Shown here: one piece after another, positions 51,638-61,268 of the stretch | How positions within the stretch are numbered: position 1 is the first letter of the stretch | Layout of the letters: each line of letters opens with the position of its first letter | Program-made: the position numbers and the translations under genes | NCBI GenBank assembly: GCA_004144595.1 | Contig: SEEM01000006.1 | Coordinates: 1-64,000 of the forward strand | Reading direction: 5' to 3' | Length of the DNA: 64,000 nt | Origin: Hyphomicrobiales bacterium | GTDB taxonomy: Bacteria; Pseudomonadota; Alphaproteobacteria; Rhizobiales; Beijerinckiaceae | Notes under the pieces: model-generated | What the model was told of the DNA's origin: nothing | Seen by the model: the letters and a program-made list of their open reading frames with translations, nothing else | The model's database searches: none

Positions 51638-53010
51638 GGTGGCTCGCAATCGCCGCTGCCGGTGCGTTCGGCTGGCTTGCCACGGCAGGCGCAGCACTAT
51701 CGCAGGCGAACTGCGATCCGGAGCGGAAAGCAGGCGTCACCGCTTGCACGAAAGCGAAGACCGATCCGTTCGCAATGCTGAAGGACATACCGCTGTCGCC
51801 TGGCGGATCGGTCTCCCTGAGTCTCGGCGGCCAATTGCGCATCCGTCCGGAATTCTCCCGCCAGCCGGTCTTCGGCCTGACGGCCCCCGCCCATAACAAC
51901 GGCCTGTTGCTCCGGTCCTTTCTCTCGGTCGACTTGAAGCTGGGTCCTCATCTTCGCGGCTTCGTCGAATTCGTCAGCGGCCAGGCACCGATCTGGGTTG
52001 GCACCCCACCGGGAACACAGCTCGATCGACTGGATCTCCTGCAGGGCTACGGAGAGCTGAGCCTGCCCGTCGCAAGCGGCGCCGTCATGGTCCGCGGCGG
52101 CCGTCAGGAGATGAGCTTCGGCTCGTCGCGGCTCGTCTCGGTTCGCGAAAGTCCCAATGTGCGTCGCGCCTTCGACGGCATCCGCGCAGCGTGGATCGCC
52201 GGTCCCGACCAGCGCATCGACGCCTTTCTGGTGCGGCCGGTGGTGCCGATGGCCGGCCTGTTCGACGACCGGCCCGACCCCGCGCAAGCGTTCTGGGGCC
52301 TGTACGCGAGCGCGCCCGTCCCTGGCATCGCCGGGCTCAAGGCCGATTTCTATTATCTCGGCCTCACGCGTGAGAATGCCCGCTTCGCCCAGGGCACGGC
52401 GGATGAACGCCGCCACACGCTGGGCGGCCGGCTCTTTGGCAAGGCTGCGGGCTTCGACTGGAATGTCGAAGGCGCGGTACAGTTCGGCAGCTTCGGCCAG
52501 GCGGATGTCCGCGCCTGGACCACGTCGGCGGAGCTCGGCTACAGCTTTTCAGATCTGCCCTTCGCGCCCCGCATCGGGCTCAACGCCGACGCGATCAGCG
52601 GCGACGGGAACCCACGCGACGGCAAGCTCGGCACCTTCAATCCGCTGTTTCCAAAGCTGCCTTATTTTTCGGAGGCGAACCTCGTAGGGCCGGCGAACCT
52701 CCTCGACATCCAGCCGAATATTACGCTGACCCTGTTGCCGAAGGTCAAATTGAGCGTCGGCTGGAACCCTCTCTGGAAGCAGAACAAGGCAGACGCTTTC
52801 TACGGGCCGGCGGTAACCCCCGTAGCCCGGACTACCGGCGGCGCAGGCCGTTACATCGGCCAGCAGGTCTCCACGACGATAGAATGGGTCTTAGCTGAGC
52901 ATGTCACGCTGGGCGGAACGTTCGTCGGCTATAGACCTGGCGAGCGCATCAGGCAGGCAGGCGGAGTGGCCGGTTCCTTCGCCGCGGGCTGGGCAACTCT
53001 AACGTTCTAA
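51634..53010 (+). CDS. Alginate-export-type outer-membrane barrel
   Basis: 458 aa from the GTG at 51634, overlapping the MFS stop. A signal peptide (WLAIAAAGAFGWLATAGAALSQA) is cleaved near residue 25. The mature part begins with a short Cys-containing segment (CDPERKAGVTAC), then beta-strand repeats with SLSLGGQLRIRPEFS, LLQGYGELSLP, MVRGGRQEMSFGSSRLVS and FDGIRAAW, matching the alginate_export domain (AlgE-like). It should form a selective outer-membrane channel for the compound handled by this operon. Confidence 0.87.
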   Translation: MRWLAIAAAGAFGWLATAGAALSQANCDPERKAGVTACTKAKTDPFAMLKDIPLSPGGSVSLSLGGQLRIRPEFSRQPVFGLTAPAHNNGLLLRSFLSVDLKLGPHLRGFVEFVSGQAPIWVGTPPGTQLDRLDLLQGYGELSLPVASGAVMVRGGRQEMSFGSSRLVSVRESPNVRRAFDGIRAAWIAGPDQRIDAFLVRPVVPMAGLFDDRPDPAQAFWGLYASAPVPGIAGLKADFYYLGLTRENARFAQGTADERRHTLGGRLFGKAAGFDWNVEGAVQFGSFGQADVRAWTTSAELGYSFSDLPFAPRIGLNADAISGDGNPRDGKLGTFNPLFPKLPYFSEANLVGPANLLDIQPNITLTLLPKVKLSVGWNPLWKQNKADAFYGPAVTPVARTTGGAGRYIGQQVSTTIEWVLAEHVTLGGTFVGYRPGERIRQAGGVAGSFAAGWATLTF

Positions 53011-53319
53011 ACTGGCCTAGTGGGCCAATTCGTTCGACCAACCGGCTTGCCGGCGGAATGCGCCACGTCATGACTTTCGCCACTCGCCAGAAAGCGGACA
53101 CAGCGGAGCGCAAGTGCGCAGGATGGCGGCCCCCGCGGCTTACGAGAGCTCGCGGGGCCGCCGTGGAGAAGCGGGGATTATCTCCTTTATCGAGGAGCGC
53201 CCAGGATGATGGCGATCGTAGCGGGCGGGTTCTCTTCGACGCTCCGGCCTTGCCCGCGCTCGCGACCTGTTTCGCTCTTCCCTGGCACTTTCAGGCCCCG
53301 CGGCACCGTCAGTGCGGTC
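53011..53319. other. Intergenic region, no gene seen
   Basis: 309 bp between the converging porin and amidohydrolase genes. No coding, RNA or clear terminator signal is visible apart from a weak TGGCC-TAGT-GGGCCA dyad just after the porin stop. Confidence 0.4.
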
Positions 53320-54786
53320 TCATGCCTTCTTCGCGCGCGCTTCGACCTGGTCGAGCGCCCGGACCTGGCCCCAGAAGCTCGCCGGCGTCTCGAGCAGCGG
53401 CCTGAAAGCGCAGTGATCGAGCATCCACTCGGTCTGGGCCTGTGCCTCGTCGAGCACCTTGTCCTCATCAACCAGCAGCGCCTTGCGCCCCTGCAGCGCG
53501 ATGCGCCCGTCGACGATCACGGTGTCGACGTCGTTGCCGTTGGCGAAATAGGCCAGTCGGAAAAGCGGCATATTGGCCGGATAGAGATGCGGCCGCCGCC
53601 AGTCCAGCAGCACGATGTCGGCCTTCTTGCCGGTCTCCAATGAGCCGATCGCGTCGCCGAGGCCGAGCGCACGGGCGGAATCCACCGTGCACATCTCTAG
53701 CACCCTTCCGGGCGGCAGCCAGCTCGGGTCATGGTGGAAGGTGCGGTGGTAATGCATGCATTGCTGCATGTGCCGGAACATGTCGCCGGAACGGTCCGGC
53801 GCCGTCGCATCCGAGCCCAGGCAGACATTGGCGCCGGCCTCCAGCAGCTCCGTGACCGGGCAGCGCGCCAGGATCGAGGCGACCGCACTCGGGTTATGGG
53901 CGATGTGCGTGCCGGTATCGGCGACGATGCGGATCTCCTCGTCGGAGAGTGCCGTCGCATGCGAGAGCAGCGCGTGAGGCCCGAGGATGCCCATCGCGTT
54001 CGCATAGGCGACCGACCCGCGGGTATGGCCGTCCTGCGTGAAGACGAGGCCGGCCTCGCGCGCGAACGCGGCCATGCGCTGGCCCTGCTCGCGGGCGGCA
54101 GCAAGGTCTGCGGCGCTCAGCGAGGCTTCGTGTTCTGAGCGCAGGGTGGGCGTGATCAGCGCGATGTTGAGCCGCTGGCCCATGCTGCCGTGATGCCGCT
54201 CGACCAGCGTGCGGCAGGTCTCGAACATCTCCTCAAAATCGACCGGTCGCTCGACGGGCTGCCCATTTTCGAAGCGGGCGTAAGTCCTCGGAAATGGCGG
54301 GCGCGGAGCACCTACGGCGAGGAGCGAGCGGGTGCCGACCTCCGCCACGCCGTCGAGATGGGCCTGCGCGTAATCCGGCTCGTCGCAGCGCATGATGGTG
54401 TCACCGCCGCCGAGCAGCGCGACGGCGGTGGTGACGCCGAAGCGCAGCCGCTCCAGCGCCGCGAGCTGGGCTTCGGCCCGCCACCACTCCGGGGTCGAGG
54501 CGACCGTGTAGACCCGGTGGCAGACCTCGTACCACTCGTCAGACCGGCCTCCGCCCATCGTCTTGATCAGCCCGTGACCGGCATGGGTGTGCGCGTCGAT
54601 CAGCCCCGGCATCACGATCTTGCCGCCAGCGTCGATGACGGTTCGGGCCTCGATTCCGGCCAGCTCTCCAGCGGTGCCGATGGCGGTGATGCGATCCCCG
54701 GTGACAGCGACCGCACCATCCTCGATGACGCGGCGCTGCGGGTCCATGGTCACGACGACGCCGTGCTTGATGAGGATGTCGGTCAT
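53320..54786 (-). CDS. ATZ/TRZ-type amidohydrolase (8-oxoguanine deaminase/chlorohydrolase-like)
   Basis: 488 aa from the ATG at 54786 (AGGGAGA upstream). Metal-dependent amidohydrolase: HTH in LIDAHTHAGHGLIKTM, His in FTQDGHTRGSVAYA, LLSHATALSDEEI, HNPSAV and Asp in NVCLGSDATAPDRSGDMF. No signal peptide, so it acts in the cytoplasm. The family deaminates or dechlorinates N-heterocycles and guanine derivatives. It is the last gene of the ABC transporter operon (58 bp after the ATPase), which suggests it processes the imported compound. Confidence 0.9.
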   Translation of the reverse strand: MTDILIKHGVVVTMDPQRRVIEDGAVAVTGDRITAIGTAGELAGIEARTVIDAGGKIVMPGLIDAHTHAGHGLIKTMGGGRSDEWYEVCHRVYTVASTPEWWRAEAQLAALERLRFGVTTAVALLGGGDTIMRCDEPDYAQAHLDGVAEVGTRSLLAVGAPRPPFPRTYARFENGQPVERPVDFEEMFETCRTLVERHHGSMGQRLNIALITPTLRSEHEASLSAADLAAAREQGQRMAAFAREAGLVFTQDGHTRGSVAYANAMGILGPHALLSHATALSDEEIRIVADTGTHIAHNPSAVASILARCPVTELLEAGANVCLGSDATAPDRSGDMFRHMQQCMHYHRTFHHDPSWLPPGRVLEMCTVDSARALGLGDAIGSLETGKKADIVLLDWRRPHLYPANMPLFRLAYFANGNDVDTVIVDGRIALQGRKALLVDEDKVLDEAQAQTEWMLDHCAFRPLLETPASFWGQVRALDQVEARAKKA

Positions 54787-54844
54787 GGCGGTCTCCCTGA
54801 AGGTTTTCTCGGTCGGTCGGTATCGGGCCGTCGTTGCGGTCCCG

Positions 54845-56566
54845 TCAGGCGCTCGCCGCGCTCTCGCCGCGGATGCGCTCAAGCGTCGGCACGAGCGAGA
54901 GGAGCTGGCGGGTGTAGTCGGCCTGAGGCGCGGTGAAGAGCGTATCTGCGTCGGCCGTCTCGACGATCCGGCCTTCGCGCATCACCGCAACGCGATCGCA
55001 CATCTGGCGGATCACCGCGAGATCATGGCTGATCAGCAGGAGCGTCAGGCCGGTGGCGTCGCGCAGATCCTTCAGCAGGTTGAGGATCTGCGCCTGTACC
55101 GACACGTCGAGGGAGGAGGTCGGCTCGTCGCAGACGATCAGCCTGGGACGAGCACCCAGCGCCCGCGCGATCGAAAGCCGCTGGCGCTGCCCGCCCGAAA
55201 AGGCATGCGGAAAGCGCTGCGCCGTTTCGGGCGGCAGGCCCACGGCCTCGACCAGAAGGCCGACATCGGCGGCGGCCTCGGCGCGGGTGCGTGCGAGTTC
55301 ATAAAACAGGATCGGCTCGGCCAGGATGCGGCCGACGCGCATGCGGGCGTTCAGCGAGGAGTAGGGGTCCTGGAAGATCATCTGGATCGCGCGGCGAGCT
55401 TTCCCCTTGCGCGGCGCGGCCTCATCCCCGGCGATAAGGCGGCCGTCGAACCGCACGGTTCCACTGGTCGGCGTCCGCAGGCCCGCGACGACATTGGCGA
55501 TCGTCGTCTTGCCGCAGCCGGATTCGCCGACGAGGCCGAACACCTCGCCCGACCTGATCTCGAAACTCACGCCGTCGACGGCGCGAAAGCTGCGCGCCTT
55601 GCGCCCGGCGAGAAAACCAGCCGAATATTCCACGCGAAGGTCGGTGACGGAGAGGAGCGGCTCGTCGGTCGCTGCCGGAGCCTGGCCCTCCATACCCGTG
55701 CGGGCACGCAATTCGGCACGTGCTTCCTCGGCCTTGCCTTGATTGACGCCGTCGAGCATCGGGAAGCGGTCAAGCCGGAGGTCGATGCGCGGCACGGCGC
55801 CGATCAGCGCGCGCGCATAATCGGCCTGCGGATGACGCAGCACCTGCGCGACAGGCCCGCTTTCGACGATGCGACCGCGATGCATGATGGTGACCCGATC
55901 GGCGATCTGCGCCACCACGCCCATATTGTGGGTGACGAGCAGGATGCCGATTCCGCGCCGGTCGGCGAGGCCGCGCAGCAGATCCAGGATCTGCGCCTGG
56001 ATCGAGACGTCGAGCGCCGTTGTCGGCTCGTCGGCCACGAGCAGGCGCGGCTCGCAGGCGAGAGCGCACGCGATGACGACCCGCTGGCGCTGGCCGCCCG
56101 AGAGCTGGTGCGGATAGGCTGAGAGCCGCCGTTCCGCGTCCGGAATGCCGACCGCTTTCAGCAGATCGAGCGCGCGCGCCCGGGCGGCCTTGCGATCGAG
56201 CGGCAGATGGGCGCGCAGGGTCTCGACCAGCTGGCTCTCGATGGTGAAGAGCGGATTCAGGCTGGTCATCGGGTCTTGGAAGACCGCACCGATATCGCGG
56301 CCGAGCCGGATGGCGCCGGGCTTCAGAGGGTCGAAGGGCTTGCCGTTCAGTGCGATGCGGCCTGAGGCGATGCGGCCGGGCTTTTCCAGAAGGCCGAGCA
56401 CGGCATTGCCGATCGTGGTCTTGCCTGCGCCGGATTCACCGACCAGCGCGTGGATCTCGCCTGGGCCGATCGCCAGCGAAGCCCCCTCGACCGCGGCGAA
56501 GGCCCCGCCGTCCGCCAGCGGGTATTCGATGCGCAGCGCGTCGAGTTCCAGGATCGGCGGGGTCAT
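54845..56566 (-). CDS. Dipeptide/oligopeptide ABC transporter, fused double ATPase
   Basis: 573 aa, two complete ATPase domains in one chain (DppD plus DppF-like). First half: Walker [10 protein letters not shown], signature LSGGQRQR, Walker [13 protein letters not shown]. Second half: [29 protein letters not shown]. Each half ends in the peptide-family C-terminal region ([14 protein letters not shown] and [16 protein letters not shown]). The ATG overlaps the permease stop by 4 bp. Confidence 0.95.
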   Translation of the reverse strand: MTPPILELDALRIEYPLADGGAFAAVEGASLAIGPGEIHALVGESGAGKTTIGNAVLGLLEKPGRIASGRIALNGKPFDPLKPGAIRLGRDIGAVFQDPMTSLNPLFTIESQLVETLRAHLPLDRKAARARALDLLKAVGIPDAERRLSAYPHQLSGGQRQRVVIACALACEPRLLVADEPTTALDVSIQAQILDLLRGLADRRGIGILLVTHNMGVVAQIADRVTIMHRGRIVESGPVAQVLRHPQADYARALIGAVPRIDLRLDRFPMLDGVNQGKAEEARAELRARTGMEGQAPAATDEPLLSVTDLRVEYSAGFLAGRKARSFRAVDGVSFEIRSGEVFGLVGESGCGKTTIANVVAGLRTPTSGTVRFDGRLIAGDEAAPRKGKARRAIQMIFQDPYSSLNARMRVGRILAEPILFYELARTRAEAAADVGLLVEAVGLPPETAQRFPHAFSGGQRQRLSIARALGARPRLIVCDEPTSSLDVSVQAQILNLLKDLRDATGLTLLLISHDLAVIRQMCDRVAVMREGRIVETADADTLFTAPQADYTRQLLSLVPTLERIRGESAASA

Positions 56567-57462
56567 CCGCGGCCCCTGAGTTTGGGGTTGAAGAGGTCGC
56601 GCAGCCAGTCGCCGACGACATTGACGCCGAGCACCAGCAGCACGAGCAGCAAGGCCGGAAACAGGGCGATCCACCACGTCCCCGAGAAGACGAATTCGTT
56701 GCCGATGCGGATGAGCGTGCCGAGGGACGGATAGGTCGGCGGCATGCCGACGCCGAGGAAGGACAAGGTCGCTTCCGTCAGCACGGCGGCTGCGAGATTG
56801 ATGGTGGCGATCACCAGCACCGGTCCCATCACATTCGGCAGGATGTGGCGCAGCATGATCTGGTGCGCAGGAAGGCCGATGACCTTGACCGCGCGGACAT
56901 AGTCCCGCGAGGACTCGACCATGGTCGCTGCGCGCACGGTGCGGGCATATTGCACCCACTCGTGGATTGCGATCGCGCCGACGAGAATGACCGGTGCCCA
57001 TTCGGCGGAACTCGCCGCCGGAAACAGCATCCGCGCCACGCCTGCCACGAGCAGAGCGAGCAGGATGGTGGGGAAGCTCAGGATGACGTCCCCGAAGCGC
57101 ATGATGACGGCATCCACCCAGCCGCCGAGATAGCCGGCGAGCAGGCCGAGCGCGACGCCGACGAAAGCCGCGACCGCGACCGCGCCGCCGCCGATCAGGA
57201 TCGAAACGCGCGCGCCGTAGAGTATCGCCGAAAGCAGGTCACGGCCCTGATTGTCGGTGCCGAGCAGAAAGCGTGGATCGCCATCGGCGGCGAAGCGAGG
57301 CGGCAATTCGGCGTCGATCAGGTTGAAGCTGGCGAGGTCGGTCGGATCGAAGGGCGCGATCAGAGGCGCCAAGGCGGCGGCGGCGACGATGGCGAGCGCC
57401 AGAAGGCCGGCGAGCCAGACCGATAGCGGCACCTGCCGCAGGGAACGGGAGAATTTCGCCAT
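56563..57462 (-). CDS. ABC transporter permease, DppC type
   Basis: 299 aa from the ATG at 57462, overlapping the preceding permease by 4 bp. N-terminal OppC_N segment (LAPLIAPFDPTDL ... FLLGTDNQGRDLLSAILYGARVS), five or six membrane helices and the EAA loop around SSRDYVRAVKVIGLPAHQIMLRHILPNVMGPV. Forms the inner-membrane channel with the DppB-type subunit. Confidence 0.95.
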   Translation of the reverse strand: MAKFSRSLRQVPLSVWLAGLLALAIVAAAALAPLIAPFDPTDLASFNLIDAELPPRFAADGDPRFLLGTDNQGRDLLSAILYGARVSILIGGGAVAVAAFVGVALGLLAGYLGGWVDAVIMRFGDVILSFPTILLALLVAGVARMLFPAASSAEWAPVILVGAIAIHEWVQYARTVRAATMVESSRDYVRAVKVIGLPAHQIMLRHILPNVMGPVLVIATINLAAAVLTEATLSFLGVGMPPTYPSLGTLIRIGNEFVFSGTWWIALFPALLLVLLVLGVNVVGDWLRDLFNPKLRGRG

Positions 57463-58439
57463 CAGCCGGCTCGCACGCGCAGGCGCGGGTCGACCACCGC
57501 ATAGAGCAGATCGACGACCGTGTTGATGATGACAAAGAGCAGGCCGACGAAGAGCAGATAAGCTGCCATCACCGGCACGTCCGAGAAGCTCACGGCCTGG
57601 ATGAAGAGCAGGCCGAGGCCCGGCCATTGGAACACCGTCTCAGTGACGATTGCGAAGGCGATTAGCGAGCCGATCTGAAGGCCGGTGACGGTGATGACGG
57701 GCATCAGGGCGTTTCGCAGCGCGAGCTTGAAATGGATGCGACGCGGCGACAGGCCGCGTGCCCTGGCGAAGCGGATATAATCGCTCGACAGAACGTCGAT
57801 CAGTTCGGAGCGCACGAGGCGCATGATCAGCGTCAGCTGGTAAAGCGCAAGCGTGATGCCCGGCAGTATCAAGGCCTTCAGGCCGCTCCAGGTCAGAAGT
57901 CCGGTCGTCCAGAAGCCGAGCTTGACGGTCTCGCCGCGTCCGAAGGAAGGCAGCAGGCCGAAATTGACGGCGAAGACCAGGATCAGCACGATGCCCGTCA
58001 CGAAGGTCGGCGTCGAAATGCCGATGAGCGAGACCGCCTGGACGAGCCGCGCCGCAATCCCGTCCGGCTTCAAGGCGCAGAGCACCCCGAGGGGGATGCC
58101 GAGCACCAGCGACAGCAGCGTCGCGACCATCACGAGTTCCAGCGTCGCGGGCAGCCTCTCGGCGATCAGCTCCCCGACCGGGCGCTGGTTGCGGAAGCTG
58201 ATGCCGAGGTCGCCCCTGACGATCCGCCCAAGGAAATCGCCATACTGCACCAAAATCGGCCGCTCCAGGCCCAGCGATTTCCGCAGCTCCGCCTTCTCCT
58301 CCAGCGTCGCGTTCTCGCGCGACAGCGTCGCGACCGGATCCCCGACGAAGCGGAACATCGCGAAGGAGACGGCCGAGACCGCCAGCATGACAAGCGCGGC
58401 CTGGCCGAGACGGGATATCAGGACGCGCAGGATCGTCAT
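57462..58439 (-). CDS. ABC transporter permease, DppB type
   Basis: 325 aa with six membrane helices. N-terminal RLGQAALVMLAVSAVSFAMFRFVGDPV, the periplasmic start typical of DppB, and the EAA loop SSDYIRFARARGLSPRRIHFKLALRNALMPVI. It begins 15 bp after the binding-protein gene. Confidence 0.95.
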   Translation of the reverse strand: MTILRVLISRLGQAALVMLAVSAVSFAMFRFVGDPVATLSRENATLEEKAELRKSLGLERPILVQYGDFLGRIVRGDLGISFRNQRPVGELIAERLPATLELVMVATLLSLVLGIPLGVLCALKPDGIAARLVQAVSLIGISTPTFVTGIVLILVFAVNFGLLPSFGRGETVKLGFWTTGLLTWSGLKALILPGITLALYQLTLIMRLVRSELIDVLSSDYIRFARARGLSPRRIHFKLALRNALMPVITVTGLQIGSLIAFAIVTETVFQWPGLGLLFIQAVSFSDVPVMAAYLLFVGLLFVIINTVVDLLYAVVDPRLRVRAG

Positions 58440-58454
58440 CGCGAAACCGAACGC

Positions 58455-60017
58455 TCACTTCACCTGGGCGAACCAGAGGCGGACATACTCGTCAGGGAAC
58501 TGAGGCACGTCGACGCCCTGGCGGGCCGCCCACGCGACCGGCTGCAGATGCAGCGGAATATAGGCGACGGTCTCTTTGGCGACCTTGAGAGCTTGGACCA
58601 AAAGCGCGCGCCGCTTGGTCTCGTCGAGCTCGGCGGCCGCTTCGCGGGTCAGCTTCTCGATCTCGGGGTTGGTGTAGCCGGTCGGGTTCGAGCCGCCGAA
58701 CCCGTCCTTGGGTGCCGTCAGCAGGGCCGACAGCACGCTGAACCCGTCCATCGGCGGCAGGGTCGCCCAGCCGAGCATGAAGGCATCGAGCTCGCCGCGG
58801 TCCTGCTTGGGGAAATAAGTCGCGCGGGACTCGGTCTTGACCTCGGTCTGCACGCCGATGCGGCTCCACATTGCGGCGATGGCGATACAGATCTGCTCGT
58901 CGTTGATATAGCGGTCATTGGGGCAGTTCAGCGGCAGCTTGAAGCCGTTGGGATAGCCGGCGTCGGCCAGAAGCGCCTTGGCCTTTTCGGCGCTGTAGCC
59001 GGGCAGCGTGTCGTTGGTCTTGTCGTAACCCGGGACCGGGGGCGCGACGAGAGTTCCTGTATTCTGCGACTTGCCACGCATCACGCGCTTCTGGATGGCC
59101 TCGAGGTCGATCGCCTGCCAGAGCGCCTGGCGCACCTTGAGTTCCTTGAGCGGGTTCTTCTGGTCCGGCGCGCTCTTCATCATGTCGGCCTGGTTGAGGC
59201 CGAGGAAGATCAGCCGCAGCGAGGGCTCCTCGATGACTTTGAAGGCGCTGTTCTGGCCGATCCTGCCGAGATCCTGGAGCGGTGCCGGCGCGATCAGGTC
59301 GAGCTCTCCGGAGAGCAGCGCTGCGACCCGCGTCGCGTCAGACTTGATCGGCTTGAACTCGATGCGCGTCAGGTCGTGCTGCGGCTTGTCCCACCAATCC
59401 GGATTCACCACCATCGTGGTGCCAGCATCGGGTTTGAAGGACTCGAGCTTGAAGGGGCCTGTGCCGATCGCGGTGGTGGAGGCTGCGGTGGTGACGCCCG
59501 TGCCGATATTGCCTGGTTTAAGCGAGCCGGTCTGCTCCATCCACTTCCGGTCCATGATGTAGATCCCGGCGAGATCGTTCAGCAGGAGCGGATATGGCCC
59601 CTTGGTGACGAGATCGACGGTGTAGTCGTCGACTTTCTCGGCCCGCACGACCTGCGAGAGATTGCCGCGTGCCCGGGCGCCGGGGTCGAGCAGGCGGGTG
59701 ACGGACGCGACCACGTCGTCCGCGGTGAAGACATCGCCATTGTGGAACTTCACACCCTTGCGCAGCTCGAATCGCCACGTGTCGGGGGCGATCGTCTTCC
59801 AGCTCGTCGCCAGCGCCGGCTCCAGCTGCATCGTCCGCCCGCGGCGGACCAGCGGATCGAAGACGTGGTGCAACATCGAGGTCGTGAAGCTCTCGGTGTG
59901 TGCATAGGGGTCGAGCGTGGCGATGTCGGTCGGGGCCGACCAGCGCAGCGTCTTGGAGTCTGCAGTGGTTGCGAGGAGCGCGCCGGCCGCCGCCAGCATA
60001 GACACGATACGGTTCAT
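58455..60017 (-). CDS. ABC transporter substrate-binding protein (SBP_bac_5)
   Basis: 520 aa from the ATG at 60017 (AGAGGGG 8 nt upstream). A Sec signal peptide (cleavage near TTADS). Peptide/nickel-type binding fold: LRWSAPTDIATLDPYAHTESF, WRFELRKGVKFHNGDVFTADDVVASVTR, GTGPFKLESFKPD, and RQALWQAIDLEAIQKRVM. First gene of the five-gene operon; the ligand may be a peptide or the N-heterocycle handled by the amidohydrolase. Confidence 0.94.
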   Translation of the reverse strand: MNRIVSMLAAAGALLATTADSKTLRWSAPTDIATLDPYAHTESFTTSMLHHVFDPLVRRGRTMQLEPALATSWKTIAPDTWRFELRKGVKFHNGDVFTADDVVASVTRLLDPGARARGNLSQVVRAEKVDDYTVDLVTKGPYPLLLNDLAGIYIMDRKWMEQTGSLKPGNIGTGVTTAASTTAIGTGPFKLESFKPDAGTTMVVNPDWWDKPQHDLTRIEFKPIKSDATRVAALLSGELDLIAPAPLQDLGRIGQNSAFKVIEEPSLRLIFLGLNQADMMKSAPDQKNPLKELKVRQALWQAIDLEAIQKRVMRGKSQNTGTLVAPPVPGYDKTNDTLPGYSAEKAKALLADAGYPNGFKLPLNCPNDRYINDEQICIAIAAMWSRIGVQTEVKTESRATYFPKQDRGELDAFMLGWATLPPMDGFSVLSALLTAPKDGFGGSNPTGYTNPEIEKLTREAAAELDETKRRALLVQALKVAKETVAYIPLHLQPVAWAARQGVDVPQFPDEYVRLWFAQVK

Positions 60018-60164
60018 GCGAAACCCCTCTTTTCGGTCGATGCCGTTGGAATGCGTGACGATACGCAAACTGCATGCACTTCGGTCAAGGGTCTAGAGTT
60101 GCCGACCTCTCCGATTTCTGCCTGTTCTTTCATCAATCTTTGCGCCGCGCCGGCCGGGCGAGGA

Positions 60165-60179
60165 TACCTTTGGTATCGC
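60165..60179. promoter_or_regulatory. Candidate operator, 15-bp palindrome
   Basis: GATACC-TTT-GGTATC, a perfect dyad 148 nt upstream of the substrate-binding protein start and 54 bp beyond the LysR gene stop. Placement and symmetry suit a LysR-type or other regulator site for the ABC operon. The regulator assignment is inference. Confidence 0.5.
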
Positions 60180-60233
60180 GCGAGAGCGGCCTGCGCTCTC
60201 GGGCGAGGGGGCGCTCACGTGCCGAGAGGCCCG

Positions 60234-61124
60234 TTACCGACCGACTTTCGCTATCTCGGCTGCGAGGTTTGCCAGGTAACTGCATTCATCGGCGGACTCG
60301 TTATTCCACCACATCGCACACAGGTTATGCGACGGGATCGCCGGACGCGCCTCCAGCACCCGCAACGCCAGCTTCTCGCCCGAGAGATGGATCATCTCGC
60401 GCGGGATCATCGCCGCGCCGGTGCCGGCGCTGGCGAGGCGGGCGATCACCGTCAACGGATTGCAGGTGTTCAGCCGACGCGGCTTCAGCCCGTGCGAGCC
60501 GAACCACATCTGGATCGTCGTGAACAGGCCCGATGGCGAACCGTTGGTAAAGATCGGCAGGTCGACCAGGTTTTCGGGCGTCGCGACGTTGCCGACAAAC
60601 GGCAGGCTTTCGCCGATCACCCAGACGAGATCGATCAGCCAGAGCGGAACGATCGTCACCCCGTCATGGGCTCGCGGCTGCGAGAGGAAAGCGATGTCGA
60701 TCGAGCGGTCGAGCAGGAGCTGCTCGAGTTTCGTGCTGAAATCGACGGTTACGTCGACCTGCAGCTCGGCATGACGGCGCGCGAGCTGCGCCAGGAGATT
60801 CGGCAGGACAGCGGCTGCGAAGGAATCCGCCGCGCCGATGCGCAGAAGGCTTTTCCCGCGCAAGCCGTCCTTGCTGTGACGCTGCACATGTTCGGCATGA
60901 GCCAGCAAGCGCTCGATATCGGCATAGATCGCATTGCCGAGCGTCGTCGGCGCCGGACGATACAGCGAGCGGTCGAAGAGTTCGCCGCCGAGGATGCGCT
61001 CCAGCTCCTTGATCCGAAGACTGACGGTGGGCTGCGAAAGATTGAGATGCAGGGCGGCGGCGCGGAAGCCGCCGAGCCGGGCCACCCAGTAGAACGCTTC
61101 CGCCTGACCGAAGGTATAGCGCAT
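60234..61124 (-). CDS. LysR-family transcriptional regulator
   Basis: 296 aa from the ATG at 61124. An N-terminal winged helix (YTFGQAEAFYWVARLGGFRAAALHLNLSQPTVSLRIKELERILGGELFDRS) is followed by an effector-binding domain (KSLLRIGAADSFAAAVLPNLLAQL, FTNGSPSGLFTTIQMWF, GTGAAMIPREM). It lies between two divergent peptide-type ABC systems, so it is the likely regulator of one or both. Confidence 0.93.
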   Translation of the reverse strand: MRYTFGQAEAFYWVARLGGFRAAALHLNLSQPTVSLRIKELERILGGELFDRSLYRPAPTTLGNAIYADIERLLAHAEHVQRHSKDGLRGKSLLRIGAADSFAAAVLPNLLAQLARRHAELQVDVTVDFSTKLEQLLLDRSIDIAFLSQPRAHDGVTIVPLWLIDLVWVIGESLPFVGNVATPENLVDLPIFTNGSPSGLFTTIQMWFGSHGLKPRRLNTCNPLTVIARLASAGTGAAMIPREMIHLSGEKLALRVLEARPAIPSHNLCAMWWNNESADECSYLANLAAEIAKVGR

Positions 61125-61268
61125 CGGCAAGATGATAGCCGGAGGCAATCAAGCGGCAAGCACTTCTTATTTTTATTCGCCATCGCGTCGCCATAGCCTT
61201 TCCCTGTTCGGCGCGGCGCCGGCCTCCGGCGTAGCCGAGGCACTGCCAATGAAAACAGGGGAAGTTCG
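61125..61268. promoter_or_regulatory. Divergent promoter region of the LysR and second ABC operon
   Basis: 144 bp with an A/T-rich core (CTTCTTATTTTTATTCG at about 61162-61178). It should hold the promoters of the LysR gene and of the plus-strand transporter operon, plus LysR sites. No perfect dyad is seen here. Confidence 0.4.

Noticed and set aside
49667-51697. 676-codon minus-strand open frame across the DoxX and MFS genes
   Set aside because: Antisense of clear membrane protein genes; composition typical of GC-rich shadows.
57732-61196. A 1154-codon plus-strand open frame antisense to the ABC operon and LysR gene
   Set aside because: It is the reverse-strand shadow of four well-recognised genes in high-GC DNA; the translation is rich in Arg, Asp, Gln and His with no domain pattern.
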